NCBI GenBank assembly: GCA_963971535.1 | Contig: OZ020601.1 | Location: 23,918,471 to 23,982,470 of the forward strand | DNA length: 64,000 nucleotides | Source: Notolepis coatsorum | Lineage: Eukaryota; Chordata; Actinopteri; Aulopiformes; Paralepididae | Reading direction: 5' to 3' | Part shown: positions 57,701-64,000 of the stretch, piece by piece | Numbering within the stretch: the stretch's first letter is position 1 | Layout of the letters: every line of letters begins with the position of its first letter | Translations under genes and position numbers: made by a program | Notes under the pieces: generated by a model | The model's input: the letters and a program-made list of their open reading frames with translations, nothing else | Databases searched by the model: none | What the model was told of the DNA's origin: nothing

Positions 57701-58694
57701 GATGGATGACCTGGTCCACTCTACAATTCAGTCATGTCAGCCATGCCAGTCCAATGACAAGACTGCAAAGCCACGCCCTGCTCCACTACAACCAGTTACA
57801 TTCCCGGACAGGCCATGGCAAAAGCTTGCAATGGACATTGTCGGTCCTTTTGAAACAGCTACATGGGACTGTCGATATGCCATCACTCTGATTGACTACT
57901 ACAGTAAGTGGCCAGAGGTCGCTTTCACTGCAAATATCACTACAAAGGATGTTACATCCTTCCTCTCCTCCGTCTTCAGTAAACAAGGAAACCCGGAATC
58001 CATTGTGACAGACAATGGAAAACAGTTTACTTCAGCTGACTTTGCTGCTTTCCTAGCTGAACGGGATGTTGTACACCACAGAGTCTCTGTGTACTACCCT
58101 GCTGCGAATGGCGCCATAGAGCGTTTCAATCGTGTCCTGAAAGAGACTGTGCAGATGGCTATCATACAGTCTGTACCATGGAAACCTGCCATTACTGCCT
58201 TCCTGATGGCTTACCGTGCCACACCGCATGCAGCTACAGGTGTGTCTCCCTATCAACTACTGTATGGCCGGAAGATGCGCACAAAGTTGACTGTCCTGCC
58301 GCGCTCTCATACTGACCCTGTCTCGGATGAACAGGTACGAGAGAAAGTCACACGCCATCAACACAAGATGAAGACTTATACTGATGGAAAACGAGGCGCA
58401 TGCACTCCACCTTTTCAAGAAGGGGATAGTGTACGGGTGAAAACACCTCTCCATGTGCCCAAAGCTCACCCAAAGTTTGGTGCTCCCCTGAGAGTCACTA
58501 AGAAGGTCGGCCAAAGCACATACTTGCTGGAAGATGGCCGAAGATGGAACGCCTCTCACCTAGCTCCTGATCGCTGTGCAGCCGTAAAGCCACAGAACAT
58601 TCCTGCTTCACCTGACCTTGCCTCTCCATCCTCTCCAAAGAAACCACGAGTCAGAAAGAAGCCTAACTGGATGCAAGAATATGTGACTGATTAG
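54777..58694 (+). CDS. Ty3/gypsy Gag-Pol polyprotein
   Basis: 1,305 codons in one frame. Order: Gag capsid region (1 to about 210); two zinc knuckles, CFRCGSDSHLANAPSC near 221 and CKTCNKKGHFARVC near 243; an aspartic protease with DSASPVSILPRS near 305; reverse transcriptase about 430-620 with VDLREPNKAV and the catalytic YLDDIIIYG near 585; RNase H from about 730 (STDASDYGLGAVF); integrase with its HHCC zinc domain at about 954-992 (HETHQGVVR ... CQPCQ), core MDIVGPF near 1,018 and TDNGKQFTS near 1,075. The C-terminus is basic and has no chromodomain. Having gag and pol in one frame means no ribosomal shift is needed. Confidence 0.93.
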   Translation: MKMAVNVHNPAPFLQCPGKPTIPFKTWMLMFDNYLLVINATGNAWPNARKRAVLLHCLGTEGQRTFHSLPNTGDTYDAAVTALSAHFTPMTNVVVERHTFRKRVQSPHETVAQYVVALRELASSCDFGDKNDEMLRDQLIQYVTNAHIREKLLLEPNLTLDKAITLATQIESAAEQAKCMVGDKPSFQVQAVQKKQFRSRPQHKPFTPAPTAATGKSSRTCFRCGSDSHLANAPSCPAAKATCKTCNKKGHFARVCRSAPTHQVREVEIPELTVLCIQEAAGKSDKIKCNVKIQPSGSPVYAMDLVVDSASPVSILPRSVFEEHFGESHLTPPSIQLITYTKSPIPVLGCLSALVTRDDVTAAATFFVVEKGTPLLGLDLMIALNIHIVGGAVVPPPFASAPTAPVLHLSTSPPLVGCAKKFVHRVKVSASVPPVRQKLRRLPLSVRDAVTEEINRQLAAGVIERIDASPWVSPIVVTRKKTRDIRMCVDLREPNKAVITDCYPIPHIDELLSTLRGATVFSTIDLASAYHQVPLHEESRDLTAFITHEGLFRYCRVPYGLSSAPSAFQKMMATILKGLPGVQNYLDDIIIYGANSTVHDARLKQVLHRLQEAGLLLNEEKCCYNQSSLRFLGHVVSAEGIAPDKEHIEAVLNAPAPTDGVALRSFLGLVSWYSKFIPNYATESEPMRACIRKDIDFHWTSEAQKSFQKIKLLLVNSTALALFDPSLHTVVSTDASDYGLGAVFTQLHPDGEEHTVAFASRALNTVERKYSTVEKEALGCVWAVEKWRTYLWGRKFTLRTDHQALTTLLTTKGIGRAGMRIARWSARLLTYDYDVIYRPGSDNYTADCLSRLPLPGAPDPALDAEPEMVAYITDALAALPITDFEAAAASCPEISALRKQIARGWPQKVKMLSPEVAPYFPIRHELSVENSLVLRGARLVVPIALRATLVALAHETHQGVVRTKQRLREYYWWPKMDDLVHSTIQSCQPCQSNDKTAKPRPAPLQPVTFPDRPWQKLAMDIVGPFETATWDCRYAITLIDYYSKWPEVAFTANITTKDVTSFLSSVFSKQGNPESIVTDNGKQFTSADFAAFLAERDVVHHRVSVYYPAANGAIERFNRVLKETVQMAIIQSVPWKPAITAFLMAYRATPHAATGVSPYQLLYGRKMRTKLTVLPRSHTDPVSDEQVREKVTRHQHKMKTYTDGKRGACTPPFQEGDSVRVKTPLHVPKAHPKFGAPLRVTKKVGQSTYLLEDGRRWNASHLAPDRCAAVKPQNIPASPDLASPSSPKKPRVRKKPNWMQEYVTD

Positions 58695-58995
58695 ATATTG
58701 GTCTTCCGAATGTAGCTTGTCAACAGATCTTTTGTTTTGTTGTATTTTCAAAAGTATGCAATGTAGTGTTAAAAAAAAAAAGAAGAAAAATCCTACAGTT
58801 GTATCCTATTTCAGATCTGTGAAACAGAGTATTTTGTGTTCATGTTCATGTTCACCTTTCTTATATTTTCTGGTTTACTAACCTTTATTCATACAGTACT
58901 GAGTACAGTTAAGGAAAATGGTTATGCCTGAATGCAGGTTCTGAGATAATTTTATTTAGCCTCTGAGGAAATGTTTTTTCTACAAAGAGAGGAAA

Positions 58996-59223
58996 TGTTG
59001 TGTCCTACTGTTACACAGTGTGAAGCATGCAGTTACTTATTTGCACCACTTGGTGTCAACAGAGGTGACCTGCCTAGACAGGCATGAAGAAGAAGCATGA
59101 ATACAGGAAGTGAGGATTGCATGCCATGATGTGTGAAATGCTATGCAGGAACTAAACAAAGAATAGTCAATTGAAATGGATCCACTCTCTCCAGTGTCTT
59201 ATTCATTGCCATCCACCTCTACA
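58996..59223 (+). repeat. Ty3/gypsy right LTR
   Basis: 228 bp, preceded by the purine tract. Confidence 0.95.
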
Positions 59224-59353
59224 TGTTTATTTTCATATTTGTCATATAAAGATATATGGGTTTTATTTGATATTTTTGTTAAGATTGTTACGGTAAGCTT
59301 GATTGTGGAATTTAACTTTGGCTAAACACAATATATCTAATAATTGTGTAATG

Positions 59354-59442
59354 CTGTTGCTTTGGATATGCAATTGAGAAGGTGGAAGGAAGTCACTGCA
59401 CACCAAATCTAATACCTTTGTATGTTGGATCTATGTCACACA
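59354..59442 (+). other. Intronless copy of 53,972-54,299
   Basis: 89 bases match the two blocks upstream with one mismatch, joined exactly at the GT-AG boundaries. The following 59,443-59,660 sequence continues open for a while and contains TTACATTGGTGTCG, which resembles an LTR end plus primer site. The copy may therefore be part of a reverse-transcribed element. Confidence 0.55.
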
Positions 59443-59804
59443 GGGCCATTAAAGAGCCTGAGATCCAGTGCTGCCTCCTGCCTGGTTACTGTCGCCACAC
59501 ACCACACAAGAACACAACGCAAGCGTAATCTATCGGTTACATTGGTGTCGTTGACCTTCCGGATTCATCTGCCATCGATGTCGTCTCGATCGCCGTGGGA
59601 AGCTGAAGCTCGCCTTTGTTCCAAGTTGGTCACTCTCGGCCGTGTGGGGCATTTTGAATAAATCAAATACTTTATTAGATAAGGGGTTAAGAAAAAAAGG
59701 AGAAAAGGTTGACAACTGAAGAAAGGAGAATAATTATTTTAAAGTGTCAAATAGGAACATTGGAATTTGGATTATTGGATATTGTGTGACTATATATATA
59801 ATAT
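59443..59804. other. Unassigned region, possible LTR-element fragment
   Basis: The TTACATTGGTGTCGTTGACC string at about 59,537-59,556 has the form LTR end (CA) plus primer site (TTGG). No partner LTR was found in the window. Confidence 0.3.
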
Positions 59805-60149
59805 TAGAGCTGGGCATAGATTAATTTTTTTAATCTAGATTAATCTAACCTGCAATACTGGAATTAATCTAGATTAATCTAGATTAAAATGGCTCAAAAA
59901 AAAAAAAAAGTCTGCCGAAGGTGTTCAAAATAGGTGTGTTCTACCCAAATAATGACCAGAGGAGGAGATGTATCCTCTCCTCTTCATCTGAGGAGTCACT
60001 AGCTGTTCTATCTCCTTGTTCAACAGCATGAACATGTCTCTTCTTTTTGTAATTTCCAGTGTTTCTTTTAAAACCAGATTTATCGTAATTTTCTGTGCCC
60101 TTCCTTTGATGCCATTAACATTGTTACACTGATATTGACATCATATGTA

Positions 60150-60432
60150 TATACTCTGTCAGGATCTAGGGGTAACAGTACTGTATATTTGAATACCGCT
60201 TATGTCACAAATGTATCAGTACTAAATACCTATATGTCCCTATGCCATAAATGTCATGTATGTTGTGTATGTCATAAATGTCTATATGAATTGAAAATGT
60301 GGGACCCTGATGGAAACAAGACAAACGTCTTTCACAGGTCTGCATCCCCTTAACAATTGTATGTATTGAGCCGTACTGTATTGTACCCATTCTGCAATCT
60401 GTTAAATAAAGTTTTCATTCATTCATTCATTC
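60150..60432 (+). mobile_element. LINE 3' tail fragment
   Basis: Same 3' UTR as 40,300-40,589, reaching further upstream than the other short copies, and ending in ATTC repeats. Confidence 0.75.
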
Positions 60433-60638
60433 ACAGCTCTCTCCAGTGTCAAATCACTCTCTGTCAGTAGTTTCTTCTGTGAACCTTCATTTCTTAATCC
60501 ACAGACAAACCTGTCTCTCAATGTGTCTTTTAGTGAATCTCTAAATTCACAATGCTGCTGACTGGTTGCTCACACAGACTGCTGCAGAAGCAGGTTTCTC
60601 AACAAATTCAGTGCAAGCTCAGTGTAACAGTTCCATGA

Positions 60639-60775
60639 ATGAATGAATGAATGAATGAAAACGTTATTTAACAGATTGCAGAATGGGTACAATACAGTAC
60701 GGCTCAATACATACAATTGTTAAGGGGATGCAGACCAGAGAAAGACGTTTGTCTTGTTTACATCAGGGTCCCCCA
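60639..60775 (-). mobile_element. LINE 3' tail fragment, opposite orientation
   Basis: Inverse complement of the same tail, starting with GAAT repeats and ending at CAGGGTCCCCCATTTTC. With the copy at 60,150-60,432 it forms an inverted pair about 200 bp apart. Confidence 0.8.
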
Positions 60776-60793
60776 TTTTCATTTATTTGCTCC

Positions 60794-61277
60794 ACATTGT
60801 CATTAGCCCCTTTCATGACTGTGATGCACTGAGTGAATCCACAGTCACTTGCTCCTCAATAGGAAACCAACCTAGATTTACCATGAAGGACTGGTTCTGG
60901 CCGAACCGTTCGTTATACAAGAATCACAGAGAAATTACAAAGGTACTCACAGTTGCACGAGGATTTCGGACAGAGATAAGGGATGGTGCGCATGCGCTGT
61001 GATCACCCAACGGCGGAAATAATGCCGTTTTGAGCAGTTTATAAAAATTATTTAAAATGTTTATTAGCAACGCAGAGCTTTCAAACCATCCCGTATCTCT
61101 GTCCGAAACCCTTGTGCAACTGTGAGCACCTTTGAAACGTCTCTGTGATTCTTGTATAACGAACGGTTCAGCCAGAACCAGTCCTTCATGGTAAATCTAG
61201 GTTAGTTTCCTATTGAGGAGCAAGTGACTGTGGATTCACTCCGTGCATCACAGTCACGAAAGGGGCTACATTGTCAT
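60794..61277. repeat. Foldback with arms of about 190 bp
   Basis: 60,794-60,989 and 61,083-61,277 are near-exact inverse complements (for example GGACTGGTTCTGGCCGAACC and its partner GGTTCAGCCAGAACCAGTCC), with a loop of about 95 bp. This is the shape of a foldback or long-TIR MITE nested in the hAT-like element. Confidence 0.88.
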
Positions 61278-61876
61278 CAAACGGTCCAATATTTCCAATA
61301 ACCCAAGCCATTTCTGTTGTAAACACTCACGATAGTCCAGTCGATCCTTCCTTTAGTGTGTAAAGTGGATTTCCTCCTCTTGTAGATGTTTTCAAGTGCC
61401 GCCCGAGTAACGTGAGCTAACATGCTAACTCGCTAAGCTAACGCTAATAATGGAAACAAAGCTCTCAACGGACTTCTTCTTTCTTGCATTGCGCAGATTC
61501 AGACGTCCTCATCGCCGAATTGTGTTATATCCTGAGGACTTCTTAACCTCACCTGTATAACAATGATTACCGGACCACTACTTTAGTTTAACACATTATT
61601 CTGACTACAGCTCCGGTAGTGCAATCACTTCCTGGTACCACAGCTGGGAACTACGGCAAGTATTTAAGGACAATACAGACCCAACGTTGAGAAAAAGATT
61701 AACGGCGTCAATTATATTATCGCGCGATACTAGTCTCGCGATAACGCAGCACGTTAACGCCGTTAACGGCCCAGCTCTAATATATATATATATATATATG
61801 TACTTATATATATATATTATATACTATATATATAGTATGATTTATATTTTTGTATACTGTGAATTTTTCATTTGTC

Positions 61877-63485
61877 ATGGATCCAGCAGCTAATTCAGAA
61901 GGGGCTGGGGTTTCTGAAGGAGAGAGTTTCTCTGGGGTGGGCTTTGGGAGAGGTTGGTTTTTGGGTGATGAGGACCAAACGCCTAGGGTGGGTGGGTTGC
62001 AAACCCCACGGTTTTGTTCCACTGGTGCCCAGGTCCCCCGGTATGAATTGCCAACCCCACGGTTTTGTTCCACTGGTGCCCAGGTCCCCCAGTATGAATT
62101 GCCAACCCCACAAACAGCTTCTCATGTAGATTTGAGTGGTCTCATCTCAGAGTTGGCCAGTCAGATCGGTCAGTCTATTGCGACCCAGTTACAGGGTGAC
62201 AGGGGTGTTACTAGGTCCATGTCAGCAGAGAGCCCTAAATCGGAGCAGAGAGCTCCTGAGTTGAATTTGTCGGGTGTAAAGCTTGTCATGCAGTCCGATG
62301 TTAAGGAGACACCAATTTTCAGGGGCGATGGCAGTGATAAATACGCTGTTCGTGAGTGGGTGGAAGTAGTGGGGGTGTATCTTATGAAGAGAAACACACC
62401 GAAACACCAGCAGTCACAAGAGATATTGTCTAAGCTAATGGGGGGGGGGGGGGGGGGCGAAAGATGTAGTGAGGATTACGCTACGACACAACCCCACACT
62501 TGACCCCATCAAAACTCCCGACTTGATATTTGACATACTGAAGCAGCACTTCGGTGAGCTATCTTACTCCTCCATGCCCATGGCTGACTTCTATAATACC
62601 AAGCCACTGCAGCGGGAGGGAGTGATGGAGTACTGGATTAGACTGAACAATGCTATTGATATAGCAGATGAGTGTCTAAAGAGGCAGGGGCGTAGTGTTG
62701 AGGATCCAGGACGTGAAGTGTCAATGATGTTCATTAAGTACTGTCCAGACCCGGTCCTTTTCAACAGGCTCAGCATCAGGGCGGCTGAAGAGTGGTCGAC
62801 CAGCGAGGTTCAGGAGCGCATCGACAGCCTCCAGCGTGAGCTCAGGACATGCACCCAAGCCAGTTCTCAAGCCATGCAGATACATGCAGTGAGCCACACC
62901 CAGACGGCCATATCACAGCATATGGAGAGACCACCGCCAGTGCATGTCAGCACAGCTTCACATCTCTCAGCTGTCCCAACTGCGGCAGCATACGATATGG
63001 CATCAGTCTCAGCCCTCACCCCACAGCTTTCGCCCACAGCAGCCCAGTTCATTCCGGCTCTGACAGCCGCTCTCACTCCACAACTTCCCCAGGTGCTAAT
63101 AGCCCCTCACCCGGTACCAGTGCCCACTGCTCAACCTGGTTTTGAGCCAGGTCATCGCCAGCCGGTTCCGGGCCTCACTGCAAATGTTGACGTAGATGGC
63201 ATGCGTACTCTATTCAGTCTCTTGGGTCGCATGATGACACAACAGAATGTGCAGGTGGCAGCTCATGCACCGGCCCCGCCAAGACAGTTTGCTCCGGGTC
63301 CTTTTCAGATGAGGAACTGCCGGGTCTGCGGTGATACCAGCCACTCCACGCTCATGCACTGCAGGAGAGAGAATCTGTGTCTCTCATGCTTCACTCCAGG
63401 TCATTGGAAGAGAGACTGCAACAGGCGTGGACAGAGGCAGTCAGGTCAGGGCGACCCCAGTCAGGATCAGCCTTCGGGAAACTAG
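61877..63485 (+). mobile_element. Gag-like retroelement relic (broken)
   Basis: Coding-like DNA begins MDPAANSEGAGVSEGESFSG and contains a 63-base unit twice in tandem (about 62,005-62,115). A capsid-like part follows (LKQHFGELSYSSMPMADFYN, MMFIKYCPDPVLFNRLSIRA), then a Gln/Pro-rich linker. Near the end are Cys/His motifs CRVCGDTSHSTLMHC and CLSCFTPGHWKRDC. It resembles Gag of a gypsy- or ERV-like element. It is broken, with about one break. No LTR or polymerase is recognised within the window. Confidence 0.6.
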
Positions 63486-63816
63486 AACACCCACACTCGG
63501 AGAGGGGCAGTGTGGGGGGTGGACAGCAGACCCTCAGTGAAGACTAACACGGGAGACAAGATCATTTTCAACCCCGTAGTGTCACGCTCCCAGACCAGCT
63601 CATGTCTGGGAGAGAGAATGCCCAAAGCAAAGAGTTGACAGTTGTGTCATGCCGCCATCTAGCGGTCACCTGCAGACGATGCAGTCAACACTGATCTTGC
63701 TTGGTCACATTAATAACATTCTACTGTGGCAATTAGTGTCTATGTTACAAGTGTTGTCTGTTTAGGTGTTTTCTGTGTTGGCATTCTTATTCTGTATTTT
63801 TGTATTTAGCCTAGTC
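63486..63816. other. Unassigned region
   Basis: Contains a small hairpin, CTCCCAGAC ... GTCTGGGAG (about 63,587-63,613). No gene. Confidence 0.35.
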
Positions 63817-64000
63817 CAGGGGTCTCAAACTCGCGGGCCAATTGCGGCCCGCGGGATGATATTTTGCGGCCCCCTACTTGACATCAAAGTTTAGTGTTAG
63901 TGCGGCCCGCACGCAACTTGTTGCCGAGTCGTTGCACGAGTTAGAAGTTTTATTTATTTGATCATGTTATGGTTTGACACCGACCCCAAACGCACGACAC
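63817..64000. mobile_element. hAT-like element, left end, running off the window
   Basis: CAGGGGTCTCAAACTCGCGG followed by GCGGCCCGC repeats is the familiar end of a vertebrate hAT (Charlie-like) family. The other end lies beyond 64,000. Confidence 0.7.

Larger units (their letters stand above)
54483..59223 (+). mobile_element. Ty3/gypsy LTR retrotransposon, looks whole
   Basis: Two 228-bp LTRs, identical by eye (54,483-54,710 and 58,996-59,223), begin TGTTGTG and end CTACA. Exact 5-bp duplication TGTTT at 54,478-54,482 and 59,224-59,228. The primer site TTGGCGACGAG follows the left LTR after one base, and the purine tract AAAGAGAGGAAA precedes the right one. One frame encodes gag and pol. 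Identical LTRs mean a very recent insertion. It is probably of the Mag/SURL-like branch, judged by the Gag style (TLATQIESAAEQAK), the single frame and the absence of a chromodomain. Confidence 0.95.
59805..61779. mobile_element. Non-autonomous hAT-like element (1,975 bp)
   Basis: Starts TAGAGCTGGGC and ends GCCCAGCTCTA, an 11-bp perfect TIR, within AT-rich flanks (TATAATAT against ATATATAT) that could be a decayed 8-bp duplication. Subterminal repeats (TTAATCTAGATTAATCT on the left, GTTAACGCCGTTAACG on the right) suit transposase binding. No transposase frame. It contains two LINE tails in opposite orientation and a long foldback. Confidence 0.7.

Overview
The window looks like repeat-dense intergenic DNA from a ray-finned (teleost) fish. 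The evidence is the family mix: L2/CR1-like LINEs with microsatellite tails, Tx1/L1-like LINEs, a fish-type tRNA-derived SINE, hAT elements with 8-bp target duplications, DIRS-like and Ty3/gypsy-like elements, and very long GA, CA, ATT, AGT, GACA and TTTC microsatellites. I find no intact host gene. The species cannot be fixed from the sequence alone.

Layout. 1-2,634: an L1-like ORF1 relic (minus), an (ATT)n array and a LINE 3' end. 2,635-14,910: a minus-strand LTR element (called ERV-A here) with 1.65-kb, nearly identical LTRs, a His-tRNA-like primer site and a gag with two zinc knuckles but no visible pol. A 1.6-kb hAT element sits in one LTR, and the other LTR keeps the empty site. 14,911-17,420: a long L2-like LINE reverse transcriptase frame. 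17,420-28,690: LINE fragments (two of them LINE-in-LINE nests), large simple repeats, a 44-bp minisatellite, a foldback hairpin and a SINE.

28,702-50,273: a nest several insertions deep. The outer unit has long terminal inverted repeats (TIRs) and a perfect 9-bp target duplication (Mutator-like). It contains a DIRS-like gag relic, DIRS-like hairpin sequences and a 1.25-kb TIR element that also has a 9-bp duplication. Into it went LTR element Y (31,831-46,157, minus, duplication CAAG). Into one Y LTR went LTR element X (32,893-43,145, plus, duplication AATTC). X in turn contains a truncated LINE.

X is the most unusual object. Between its primer site and its long gag-like frame it carries about 390 bp that read as the coiled-coil rod of the tight-junction protein cingulin. 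The tail of this fragment is fused in frame to the gag-like protein. X therefore resembles a transducing retroelement: LTRs and gag-like frame present, pol not seen, host coding sequence acquired.

50,600-64,000: a TTTC array, a 64-bp minisatellite next to a tRNA-like SINE head, an apparently whole young Ty3/gypsy element (54,483-59,223, identical LTRs, duplication TGTTT), a pair of sequences related by precise loss of a GT-AG intron, a second hAT-like element with an internal foldback, a broken gag-like relic, and the start of a third hAT-like element at the window edge. Comparisons between copies were made by eye and protein families were assigned from memory; no search was run.
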